Origin: Streptomyces sp. LaPpAH-108 | GTDB lineage: Bacteria; Actinomycetota; Actinomycetes; Streptomycetales; Streptomycetaceae | DNA length: 64,000 nt | Assembly: GCF_000373625.1 (NCBI RefSeq) | Contig: NZ_KB891988.1 | Location: 470,053-534,052, forward strand | Direction: 5' to 3' | Shown: positions 43,409-54,418 of the stretch, one piece after another | How positions within the stretch are numbered: the first letter of the stretch is position 1 | How the letters are laid out: every line of letters starts with the position of its first letter | Notes under the pieces: generated by a model | Database searches by the model: none | What the model was told of the DNA's origin: nothing | The model's input: the letters and a program-made list of their open reading frames with translations, nothing else | Made by a program: the position numbers and the translations under genes

Positions 43409-43440
43409 AAAGGTTAGGTGAACCTAATTTGTGCTTGCAA
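43409..43440 (-). promoter_or_regulatory. Iron box (DmdR/IdeR-like) in the DoxX promoter
   Basis: The palindrome TTAGGTGAACCTAA (43414-43427) matches 14 of 19 bases of the Streptomyces iron-box consensus as I recall it. On the minus strand TTGCAA (43435-43440), 18 bp, then TAACCT (43411-43416) form a -35/-10 pair that the palindrome bridges, the standard position for repression. Confidence 0.7.
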
Positions 43441-43626
43441 GTTCAATATCAGGCCATGGTCGCGTTTCGTCATGCGCCTGACACAAGAGGCGGGGGGTGC
43501 GGGGTGGGTGTGGGTGCATCTGGGCGGGAATGGCGACGGCCCGCCTTCGCGGGCAGGCCGTCGGTGTGTCCTGATTCCGTTGTCCGGCCGTGCCGGTGTC
43601 CGCTCGCGTGCCGGTGTCCGCTCGGG

Positions 43627-44289
43627 TCAGCAGCCCGAGAGGTAGCTCGTCAGCGCGCTCTTCTCCGCGGAGTCGACGGACAGGTTGTAGTAGTACTTCA
43701 CCTGCACCCAGGCGCGGGCGTAGGTGCAGCGGTACGACGTCAGGGACGGCATCCAGGTCGCCGGGTCCTGGTCGCCCTTGGACTGGTTGACGTTGTCGGT
43801 GACCGCGAGGAGCTGCGGGCGGGTGACGTCGTTGGCGAACGCCTGGCGCTGCGCGGTCGTCCACTGGCTCGCGCCCGAGTCCCACGCCTCGGCGAGCGGC
43901 ACCAGGTGGTCGATGTCCACGTCCGAGGCCGCGCTCCAGGTCGCGCCGTCGTACGGCGAGTACCAGCTGCCGCTGGTGGCGACGCAGGCGGAGTCGGTCG
44001 TCACGTTCGTACCGTCCCGCTTGAGGATGTACTCGCGGGTGTTGCACGTGCCGCTGATGGTGATCCAGGTCGGGAAGAGGTCCCGCTTGTAGCCGGTGCG
44101 GTTCTCGGTGGCCACGGTCAGCTGGGAGAGGTAGCTGCGGGCGGTGGCGCCGCTGACCGGCGTCGGCAGGGCGGCGGAGGCGGTGGGGGAGTTGAACAGC
44201 GCGGCGGAGGCGATCAGGCCGGTGGCGGCGGCGAGCGTGGCCAGCCGTCGACGCGCGTAGAACCGAGGCATACGGGGCATACGGAACAT
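43627..44289 (-). CDS. Secreted HNH endonuclease family protein
   Basis: This 220-residue exported protein has a signal peptide of about 40 residues (LATLAAATGLIASAALFNSP, cleavage near ASA). It then has an HNH/DUF1524-like nuclease domain with the catalytic VDIDHLVPLAEAWDSG, Asn in TRPQLLAVTDNVNQSKGDQD and three or four cysteines including the final SGC. Such proteins are extracellular nucleases common in Streptomyces. AAGGGAG precedes the ATG at 44289. The 43441-43626 gap downstream has no gene. Confidence 0.88.
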   Translation of the reverse strand: MFRMPRMPRFYARRRLATLAAATGLIASAALFNSPTASAALPTPVSGATARSYLSQLTVATENRTGYKRDLFPTWITISGTCNTREYILKRDGTNVTTDSACVATSGSWYSPYDGATWSAASDVDIDHLVPLAEAWDSGASQWTTAQRQAFANDVTRPQLLAVTDNVNQSKGDQDPATWMPSLTSYRCTYARAWVQVKYYYNLSVDSAEKSALTSYLSGC

Positions 44290-44818
44290 CTGAACTCCCT
44301 TGTGGGGTGAGGGTTTTGGGGGTCCGGACCGGGGTGTGACGGACGTGCGCGAGGGAATGCTCGCGGTGCGGTGTTGCTGTGGGGTGAGCGCTCGGTTAGA
44401 AGTTAGTGACGTGCTCATGACAGGACAAGGTTGTGGGCGGAATTTTCACGGGGTCTGGCGGGGGTGGGGGGTGTTTTTGGGGGTGGGTGCGTGGTTTGTG
44501 CCCGGGGGTGATTGGCGTCCTGTGCTTGGGGTGTTGAGTGGGGGCCGGTGTTCAGGTGGTGCGTGTGGCGGCCGGTGTTCGGGTGTGCGTGGTGGCGTGC
44601 CTGGGTGAGTGGCGGTCTGTGCGCGGGCGGTGAGTGGCAGCCGGTGCTGGGGGGAGTGGCGGTCTGCGTCCGGGTGTGAGGGGCGGCCGGTGCCTGGCCG
44701 TGGGCGGGCGTGTACCTAGCCCTGAGTGGGCGTGCTGTGCCCGGGTGGGAGTGATCCAGCGCACCAGCTCGCCCGGCTCACGACCCGGAGGGCGACGTCC
44801 CGTACGATGGGAGGCGCA
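44290..44818. repeat. G/T-rich gene-free region with degenerate short repeats
   Basis: No gene is supported. The plus strand is extremely G-rich and C-poor for about 300 bp (about 44440-44750). The core GGCCGGTG or GCCGGTG recurs at least four times and GTGGCGGTCTG twice. The G-runs could form quadruplexes. It lies just upstream of the Mn riboswitch, so the promoter for the riboswitch transcript must be at its right end. Confidence 0.6.
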
Positions 44819-44985
44819 GAAGGGGAGTAGCTCTTCGCCGGACCGTCGACATACTGCTCAGCGAGCCTGAGCCGGCGCCCGGAGGCGGTGTCCCATGGGG
44901 ACCGCCAGCGAGACCTTCGGCAAGCAGTGCACGCCCGTGCCCAGTGGCATGGGTGTCCGAGTGCGCTGCCGTGCCGAGGTCTCCC
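44819..44985 (+). promoter_or_regulatory. yybP-ykoY manganese riboswitch
   Basis: The conserved aptamer elements are present in order: GAAGGGGAGTAGC (44819-44831), GACATACTGC near 44848-44857, and GAGACCTTC (44910-44918). GAAGG (44819-44823) pairs with CCTTC (44914-44918) as P1. A competing hairpin pairs GAGACCTTCGGCA (44910-44922) with TGCCGAGGTCTC (44972-44983), so Mn2+ binding should free the message. It lies directly before a UPF0016 Mn-exporter gene, the usual target of this class. Confidence 0.85.
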
Positions 44986-45035
44986 TTGTGAGGTGCAGCC
45001 ATCTCGGCGGGGCAGCCCCGACCGATTGAGGAACC

Positions 45036-45617
45036 TTGATCAGCATCACCGTGACGGCGCTCGTCTTCGGCGTCATCTTCCTCGCCGAACTGCCCGACAA
45101 GACCGCGCTCGCCGGTCTCGTCCTCGGTGCCCGCTACCGCGCCTCGTACGTCTTCGTCGGCGTCGCCGCCGCCTTCACCCTGCATGTCGTCCTGGCCGTC
45201 GCGGCCGGCAGCGTGCTGACCCTGCTGCCGCAGCAGATCGTCCACGCCCTCACCGGCGTCCTCTTCCTCGGCGGGGCCGCCGTACTGCTGCTGAAGAAGG
45301 ACGAGGGCGAGGAGGAGATCAAGAAGCCCGCCGACCAGTCCTTCTGGAAGGTCGCGGGCACCGGCTTCACCCTCATCCTCGTCGCCGAGTTCGGCGACCT
45401 CACCCAGATCATGACGGCGAACCTCGCCGCGCGATACGACGACCCGCTCTCGGTGGGCCTGGGCGCGGTGCTGGGTCTGTGGGCGGTGGCCGGTCTCGGC
45501 ATCGTGGGGGGCAAGGCGCTGATGAAGCGGGTGCCGCTGCGGCTGATCACGCAGATCGCCGCGCTGTTGATGGTGGGGCTGGGGGTCTGGAGCCTTTACG
45601 AGGCTGTGGCGGGCTAG
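45036..45617 (+). CDS. UPF0016/GDT1 (MntX-type) manganese exporter
   Basis: This 193-residue membrane protein with six helices has the two inverted signature motifs AELPDKTALAGLVLGAR (about 17-33) and AEFGDLTQIMTANLAAR (about 122-138), the ExGD-(K/R/L)-T pairs of the UPF0016/TMEM165 cation/H+ family. Bacterial members export Mn2+. The TTG at 45036 is used because GAGG lies 4 nt upstream and the family N-terminus starts there. The upstream yybP-ykoY aptamer strongly supports Mn2+ as signal and substrate. Confidence 0.93.
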   Translation: MISITVTALVFGVIFLAELPDKTALAGLVLGARYRASYVFVGVAAAFTLHVVLAVAAGSVLTLLPQQIVHALTGVLFLGGAAVLLLKKDEGEEEIKKPADQSFWKVAGTGFTLILVAEFGDLTQIMTANLAARYDDPLSVGLGAVLGLWAVAGLGIVGGKALMKRVPLRLITQIAALLMVGLGVWSLYEAVAG

Positions 45618-45630
45618 GGCTTGCTGGGGG

Positions 45631-46110
45631 GCGAGTGCCGTCGGGGCGTTGGGCCGGGCAGGTCCAGGGGGGTGTGGAGTGGTTGCCCGGGGGTTCCTGT
45701 GGGCGGGGGCCGCGTCCGCCGGGGGCCGGGGGCGACATCGAGTGCCGAGTGCCTTCGGGGCGCCGGGCTGAGTCGGATCCGGGGCGTCCGGAGCGATCGT
45801 CCCGGGAGTTCCTGCGCGTGGGCCGTGGGGTTCTGGCAGGCGACCCGCTGAGTCTCTGAGGGCGGGAGAGCCGCGCCTGCCGGGGCAGAGGTGAGGTCGC
45901 ATGCCGAGTGTCTTCGGAGTGCCGGGGCGGGTCAGGCCGGGGGTGTCCGAAGCGGTCGACTGAAGAGTTCCTGTGGAGCGGGGCTGCGTCCGCCGGGGAT
46001 TGGGGAGGTCGGGCCGAGTGCCTTCGGGGGTGTCGGCGGAGTCGGGCTGTGGGGTGTCCGGAGCGGTCGTTTCGGGAGTTCCTGCAGGTGGGCCTGTGTC
46101 AGGCGAGCAG
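45631..46110. repeat. Four degenerate tandem repeats of about 110 bp
   Basis: Related units start near 45631, 45745, 45904 and 46014. Each runs CGAGTGCCTTCGGGG, then GTGTCCGGAGCGGTCG-like, then GGGAGTTCCTG, then a G-rich spacer. Spacing is about 113, 159 and 110 bp. The strand is G-rich and no plus-strand frame is intact across all copies. Flanks 45618-45630 and 46111-46423 also lack genes. Confidence 0.65.
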
Positions 46111-46423
46111 GGAGCTGAGCTTCTGTGGGGCGCGGGCCGCGTGCTTGTGGGGGCGATGGAGCGCGCGCCAGTCCCCTGGTGCGGGATAGCCGTACGGCTC
46201 CCGGGCTCTCGCGGGGCGGCTGCTCGCGCTCCCGGCGTCTCGCGTGGGCGGCTTCTCAAGCTCCTGGGGGTCTGCGCGACACGTGTTTCAGGCCCGTGGG
46301 CGGCGCGCTGGCCCAGGCGGGGCACCGCACCGCGCTGAGGCCAGCCGGGCCGCCGAGTCCGCTCCCCCTGGACGAACGCGCGGTGAACGCTTCCCCGGTG
46401 CGCTGGCGGGATGCGGGCGCAGT

Positions 46424-46520
46424 TTTGTACCGTGGAGGAACAAAGTGGCTCCCGCCCGCTACCCCTGACCGGTGGGCGGGGCCGCCTTGTCCCTCTCAGG
46501 CCCCCTCCGACCGGGGGCCT
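46424..46520 (+). promoter_or_regulatory. Inverted repeat and leader hairpin before HAD gene
   Basis: TTTGTACC-GTGGA-GGAACAAA (46424-46444, one mismatch) is an operator-like dyad. At 46498-46520, AGGCCCCC-TCCGACC-GGGGGCCT is a leader hairpin ending 20 bp before the ATG. No regulator is assigned. Confidence 0.45.
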
Positions 46521-46540
46521 CGCGTCTTCTGGAGCTGCCG

Positions 46541-47209
46541 ATGCCGGTCACCGCCACGCCCGTCGTCCTGAACGCCCGCGCCCTCCTGCTCGACATGGAC
46601 GGCACCCTCGTCAACTCCGACGCCGTGGTCGAGCGCATCTGGCGCCGCTGGGCCGCGGAGCACGGGCTGGACGGCGACGAGACGATGAAGGTCGTCCACG
46701 GCAGGCAGGGCCACGCCTCCATGGCACTGCTCCTGCCCGACCGCCCCCACGAGGAGAACCTCGCGGACAACGCCCGCATGCTCGCCGAGGAGACCGCCGA
46801 CATGAACGGCGTCATCGAGGTCCCCGGCGCCGCCACCTTCCTCGCCGCGCTACGGGGGTTGCCGCACGCCCTGGTGACCTCCGCCGACGTCCCCCTCTCC
46901 ACCGCCCGCATGGCCGCCGCCGGCCTCCCCCTCCCCGACCTCCGCATCACCGCGGAGTCCGTCGGCGCCAGCAAGCCGGACCCGGAGGGCTTCCTCAAGG
47001 CCGCCGCCGCCCTGGGCATCGACCCGTCCGACTGCGTCGTCTTCGAGGACTCGGGCGCGGGCATCGCGGCCGGTCGCGCCGCCGGGATGCGCGTGGTGGG
47101 CATCGGCGAGCGCGCCGGACAGCACGGCCCGGACGTGACGGTCCCCGACCTCACCCGAGTGAAGATCGCCGCGTCGACGGACGGCGGGATCCAGCTGACG
47201 GTGGGCTGA
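46541..47209 (+). CDS. HAD family sugar-phosphate-type phosphatase
   Basis: This 222-residue HAD-IA protein has motif I LLLDMDGTLVNSD with Asp18 and Asp20, motif II LVTSADVPL (Thr/Ser), Lys in GASKPDPEGFL, and motif IV VVFEDSGAGIAAGRAAG. It has a helical C1 cap. Closest in pattern are beta-phosphoglucomutase/glycerol- or sugar-phosphatase-like HADs (DL-GPP/YfbT group). The ATG at 46541 follows GGAG by 6 nt. Confidence 0.92.
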   Translation: MPVTATPVVLNARALLLDMDGTLVNSDAVVERIWRRWAAEHGLDGDETMKVVHGRQGHASMALLLPDRPHEENLADNARMLAEETADMNGVIEVPGAATFLAALRGLPHALVTSADVPLSTARMAAAGLPLPDLRITAESVGASKPDPEGFLKAAAALGIDPSDCVVFEDSGAGIAAGRAAGMRVVGIGERAGQHGPDVTVPDLTRVKIAASTDGGIQLTVG

Positions 47210-47288
47210 CGACGGGAACCTTCGCGGAACCTGACACGCGGTGGCGCGTCCGGCGGCCGGTGCCCTCAGGGCGTCGTCGGTCACCGGA

Positions 47289-47357
47289 CGCGCAATGGGG
47301 ATGGAGCACCGCTCTCCTAAAGAGGGCGTCGCGGGTTCGAATCCTGCCGAGGCGCCA
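47289..47357 (+). pseudogene. Degenerate tRNA-Arg(CCU)-like sequence, possible att remnant
   Basis: The 3' two-thirds look like tRNA-Arg: D-arm-like GGGGATGGAGC, anticodon arm CCGCT-CTCCTAA-AGAGG (anticodon CCT, one stem mismatch), T-arm GCGGG-TTCGAAT-CCTGC and a terminal CCA at 47355-47357. No 5' acceptor strand pairs with CGAGGC. It is probably non-functional. tRNA 3' ends of this type are common integration sites. Confidence 0.6.
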
Positions 47358-47391
47358 CGGAGTACCACTTTGACCTGGGGATCGGTCGCCA

Positions 47392-48837
47392 TCAACGAGG
47401 ACTCCTCCCCGGCTGAGTCGACCGCCCGTTCCGTCCGATGAAGCCCGCGGACAGCAGCAGACCCAGCAGCAGCGTCGCTGTGGCGATGATTAGAGCGGTG
47501 CGGCTTCCGTCCGTGGGGCCGGAGGCGTGCAGCACTGAGCCGAGTACCGAGACTCCGATGACGGCACCGGTCTGACGTGCGGAGTTCAGCACGCCTGAGG
47601 CGATGCCGACCTGCTCCTTCGGTGTGGCCGACACGGTCGCCGTCACCAGGGAGGGGATCGCGAAGGACACGCCGAAGCCGAAGACCAGCATGCCGAACCC
47701 GATCAGCACGGTGTACGCGGTCCCCGTGTCCGTGATGCCGACCGCGAGAACGGCGGCGCCGAGCGTCAGGAGCCCGAAGCCCAGAACGGACGGCTTCCGC
47801 GGCCCCGATCGCGCGACCAGCCGACCGGTGTAGATGGGGTTGAAGGCCGTCGGCAGGGTGAGCGGCAGGAAGGCGCAGCCGGCCATCAAGGCGGAAAGGC
47901 CACGCGCCTGCTGGAAATACAGGGACATGACGAACAGCAGCCCGGAGAGGCCGAAGTTGACGAGCAGGCCGTTGAGCACGCTCGCCGAGAAGGTGGCGTT
48001 GCGGAAGAGCATCAGCGGGAGCATGGGGCCGCGCGGCCCGGCCGGCCGGCGTTCCACGACCAGGAAGACGACCCCGGCCACCAGGGCGACGGCGAGCGCC
48101 GCCAGTACGGGCTTCGAACTCCAGCCGAGATTCTCGCTCTGGATCACGCCGAACGTGATCCCGGCGAGCGCCAGCACCGCGCTGATCTGGCCGGGAAGGT
48201 CCACCCCGCGGCCGGTGTTCAGCTTGGTCTCGGGCGCGAGAGCGCGCGCGATGAGCACGCTGACCAGCGCCACGGGCACGTTGATGGCGAAGATGCTGCG
48301 CCAGCCGAGGGCATCGGTGAGCACGCCGCCGAGGACCGGCCCCGCGGCCAGTGCGGCACCGGTGATGGCCGCCCAGGAGCCGAGCGCGCGGGCGCGCTGA
48401 GCCGGGTCGGTGAAGGTGGTGGCGATGACGGCCATCGAGGAGGGCAGCAGCGCGGCACCCGCGACGCCGAGCAGGGCGCGCATGGTGATCAGCATGCCGA
48501 GGTTCGGCGAGAAGACCGTGATCAGTGACGCGAGCAGGAAGGCCCAGGTGCCGACGACGAAGACCCGGCGCCCTCCGAAACGGTCGGACAGGGCGCCCAT
48601 GGTGAGCAGCAGTGCGGCGAACGTCAGGGTGTAGCCGTTGACCACCCACTGCAGCCCGGACAGTCCGCCTCCGATGTCGCTGCGGATGGCGGGCAGCGCG
48701 ACGTTCACCACGCTGGTGTCGAGGAGAACCATGAAGTAGCCGAGCGAGAGCCCGATGAGCAGCAGCCGTCGGCGTGCGGGGTTCTCGGCCGACGTCTCGC
48801 CGGAGACGCCGGGGGCCTGCGTGGCTTGCGCGGACAT
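47392..48837 (-). CDS. MFS drug exporter, DHA2 (14-TM) family
   Basis: This 481-residue exporter of the EmrB/QacA type has TM1 motif FMVLLDTSVVNVALPAIRSD, motif A GALSDRFGGRRVFVVG and motif C AAGPVLGGVLTDALGWRS. About 14 hydrophobic helices are present, and the C-terminal tail is short and basic. It is divergent from a LysR gene across 169 bp with two dyads, so LysR probably controls it. The degenerate tRNA-Arg sequence lies 34 bp past its stop, suggesting that the pair arrived with an integrating element. Confidence 0.93.
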   Translation of the reverse strand: MSAQATQAPGVSGETSAENPARRRLLLIGLSLGYFMVLLDTSVVNVALPAIRSDIGGGLSGLQWVVNGYTLTFAALLLTMGALSDRFGGRRVFVVGTWAFLLASLITVFSPNLGMLITMRALLGVAGAALLPSSMAVIATTFTDPAQRARALGSWAAITGAALAAGPVLGGVLTDALGWRSIFAINVPVALVSVLIARALAPETKLNTGRGVDLPGQISAVLALAGITFGVIQSENLGWSSKPVLAALAVALVAGVVFLVVERRPAGPRGPMLPLMLFRNATFSASVLNGLLVNFGLSGLLFVMSLYFQQARGLSALMAGCAFLPLTLPTAFNPIYTGRLVARSGPRKPSVLGFGLLTLGAAVLAVGITDTGTAYTVLIGFGMLVFGFGVSFAIPSLVTATVSATPKEQVGIASGVLNSARQTGAVIGVSVLGSVLHASGPTDGSRTALIIATATLLLGLLLSAGFIGRNGRSTQPGRSPR

Positions 48838-48940
48838 GACATACCTTCCGTGAAGCGGAACGGCCGGATACCAGAACGGTGGCCGTCGAAGGGCTCGGTT
48901 CGAAGGGGTGAGAACTGAAGCCTGGCAAGAGCTGAAGTCG

Positions 48941-48983
48941 ATCGGAAACGGGAGCTTCCGATGGCATCATCGGGAGAACCGAT
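48941..48983. promoter_or_regulatory. Candidate LysR operators
   Basis: ATCGGAA-N8-TTCCGAT (48941-48962) and ATCGG-N5-CCGAT (48969-48983) share the half-site ATCGG. They lie 24-66 bp before the LysR start, resembling the recognition- and activation-site pairs of LysR regulators. Confidence 0.6.
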
Positions 48984-49006
48984 ACCTATGCCGGGGGGAC
49001 AGCACC

Positions 49007-52584
<3,578 letters not shown>

Positions 52585-52641
52585 GGCAGGTATGCCAGCC
52601 GAGGGCGACGGGGGCGCGCAAGCGGTTATCGGGCGCCGGGG

Positions 52642-53049
52642 TCAGTCCTGTTCGCGGCGGCGGTGCCACTCGCGCACGACCTCGTCCACGTCGTACGGCT
52701 TCTTGCCGAGCGGCGGTCCCGGCGGCGGGCGGAACATCATGGCGCGGATCTTGACGTTGACGTCGGTGATGATCCGGCGGGCGGTGGCCTCGGAGGGGGC
52801 CGTGTACGCCGCCTCCAGCGCGTCCTCGGCCTCCTTGCGCAGGGCGAGGGCCGGGGGCAGGGCGGTCAGTCCCTCGCGGGCCATCTTCCGCTTGACCCAC
52901 CACAGGTCGTCGTACGACGAGTCGAGACCGGCGGGGAGGGGTTCGCCCGCGCCCGGGAGGCGGTCGAACTCGCCGCGTCGCTGCGCGGCCGAGATCTGGT
53001 GGTCCACCCAGGACTCGAACGGCACACCCGGTGGCTTTCGCTCGGTCAT
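52642..53049 (-). CDS. DUF1992 (DnaJ-homologue-associated) protein
   Basis: This 135-residue protein is recognised by WVDHQISAAQRRGEFDRLPG and GAGEPLP in the N-terminus, then YDDLWWVKRKMAREGL. It is a DUF1992 family member without a J domain. It is helical and soluble, with unknown role. It lies 57 bp from the GNAT gene on the same strand and could be its upstream operon partner. Confidence 0.9.
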   Translation of the reverse strand: MTERKPPGVPFESWVDHQISAAQRRGEFDRLPGAGEPLPAGLDSSYDDLWWVKRKMAREGLTALPPALALRKEAEDALEAAYTAPSEATARRIITDVNVKIRAMMFRPPPGPPLGKKPYDVDEVVREWHRRREQD

Positions 53050-53148
53050 GAGGCCATTGTGCCGGACGCGGCCGGGCCGGGCGTTCTATCATGCGGCGGC
53101 GGTGTGCGGCGACCGGCGTACGCACCGGACGTGTAGGGGGAAACGCGC

Positions 53149-53541
53149 GTGCTCGAACTCACCATGGCCTCCGTCTCCAGGGAGGAAGCGGGCGCCACGG
53201 CCGGAATGGTCATGGCGGAGGCGCCGAGCGAGCCGGGTGCCGTGCTGCGGGTGGGGCGGGACGCGGCGGTGTGCCGCCTGGTCACCCCGGAGGACTGGCT
53301 GTTCGTCTCCCGCGTCCACCTCGAGTTCCTGTGCGGCCCCGACGGCGTCTGGCAGGTCACCTGGCTCCGCGGCTCCCAGACCGAACCCTCCTCCGAGGTC
53401 CGCCTCACCGTCGGCGACTACGCCCAGCCGATCCCCTACGGCGGCACCGTCCGCCTCCCCCACGGCGCGGGCGGCGAACTGGTCGTCCAGGACCGGACGG
53501 CGCCGCGCAGCGTGAACGTGGGCTTCTACCACGAGGTGTGA
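53149..53541 (+). CDS. Small FHA-like domain protein
   Basis: This 130-residue protein contains an FHA-like beta sandwich. LRVGRDAAVCRLVT gives the GR turn, WLFVSRVHLEFLCG gives the SxxH phosphopeptide signature, and the later GGTVRLPHGAGGELVVQ strands complete the fold. FHA domains bind phosphothreonine peptides from Ser/Thr kinases. No kinase gene is adjacent. The GTG at 53149 has AGGGGG about 8 nt upstream. Confidence 0.75.
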   Translation: MLELTMASVSREEAGATAGMVMAEAPSEPGAVLRVGRDAAVCRLVTPEDWLFVSRVHLEFLCGPDGVWQVTWLRGSQTEPSSEVRLTVGDYAQPIPYGGTVRLPHGAGGELVVQDRTAPRSVNVGFYHEV

Positions 53542-53583
53542 CCGCACGATCGCGCGACCGTGCCGCCCCACGGTCCGGGCCGT

Positions 53584-54255
53584 TCACCCCACCACCCGCG
53601 CCAGCGCGAACCCGTCGTACCCCTTCGGGCCCACCGTCTGCAGGGCTGTGCCGCTCAGGCGGGGGTGGGTGGCGATGAGGTCGATGGTGGCGCGGGTGCC
53701 GAGGGTGTCGGGGTCGGTGGTGGTGGAGTCCGTGACGCGGCCCTGGCGGACCACGTTGTCGATGACGATGAGGCTGCCGGAGCGGGACAGGCGCAGGGCC
53801 CACTCGACGTAGTGGGGGGTGTTGGCCTTGTCGGCGTCGATGAAGACCAGGTCGAAGGGGGGCGGGTTCTCGTCGGCCAGGTGGGGGAGGGAGTCCAGGG
53901 CCGGACCGGTGCGGACCTCGACGAGGCCGTCCAGGTCGGCGCGGGCGATGTTGCGGGTGGCGATCTCGGCGTGCTTGGGGTTGTACTCCAGGGTGATCAG
54001 ACGGCCGTCGGAGGGCAGCGCGCGGGCCAGCCAGATGGTGCTGTAGCCGCCCAGGGTGCCGATCTCCAGGACCGTACGGGCGCCCTGGATCTGGGCGAGG
54101 AGCTGGAGGAGCTTGCCCTGGGTGGGGGTGACGGCGATGGGCGGCAGCCCGGCCGCGTCGCTGTCGCGCAGGGCCGCGCGCAGGACGTCGTCGTCGGCCG
54201 CCAGCCTGCTGGTGAAGTAGCGCTCCACGTCGTCCCACACCTGCGAGTCGCCCAT
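53584..54255 (-). CDS. O-methyltransferase, CCoAOMT-like family
   Basis: This 223-residue SAM-dependent O-methyltransferase family 3 member has the SAM loop VLEIGTLGGYSTIWLA (about 62-77), the metal-binding LVFIDADKANTPHYVEW, and SLIVIDNVVRQGRV, the usual Asp-Asp-Asn metal set. Such enzymes methylate catechols, caffeoyl-CoA analogues or natural-product phenols. It starts at ATG 54255; the ribosome binding site is weak. It is convergent with the FHA gene. Confidence 0.93.
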   Translation of the reverse strand: MGDSQVWDDVERYFTSRLAADDDVLRAALRDSDAAGLPPIAVTPTQGKLLQLLAQIQGARTVLEIGTLGGYSTIWLARALPSDGRLITLEYNPKHAEIATRNIARADLDGLVEVRTGPALDSLPHLADENPPPFDLVFIDADKANTPHYVEWALRLSRSGSLIVIDNVVRQGRVTDSTTTDPDTLGTRATIDLIATHPRLSGTALQTVGPKGYDGFALARVVG

Positions 54256-54418
54256 GCGTCTGCCGCCCTTCCCGAGTGTCCGCTCAAGCCCTTCAGGCCC
54301 AGTCTCCCCGGGATGGGCGCGAAAACGGCGAAGTGGGCGCGGGGAACCTTGTGACCGGTTTCCCGCACCCACCCCGGGCGCCCCTGGCGTACGCCGGGCC
54401 GCCGTGAGCCGCGGATGA

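Noticed and set aside
44778-46325. A 515-codon open frame on the minus strand, rich in Pro/Thr/Ala repeats
   Set aside because: It runs antisense through the UPF0016 exporter and riboswitch, and the composition is what G-rich repeats give on the other strand. No start with a ribosome binding site was found.
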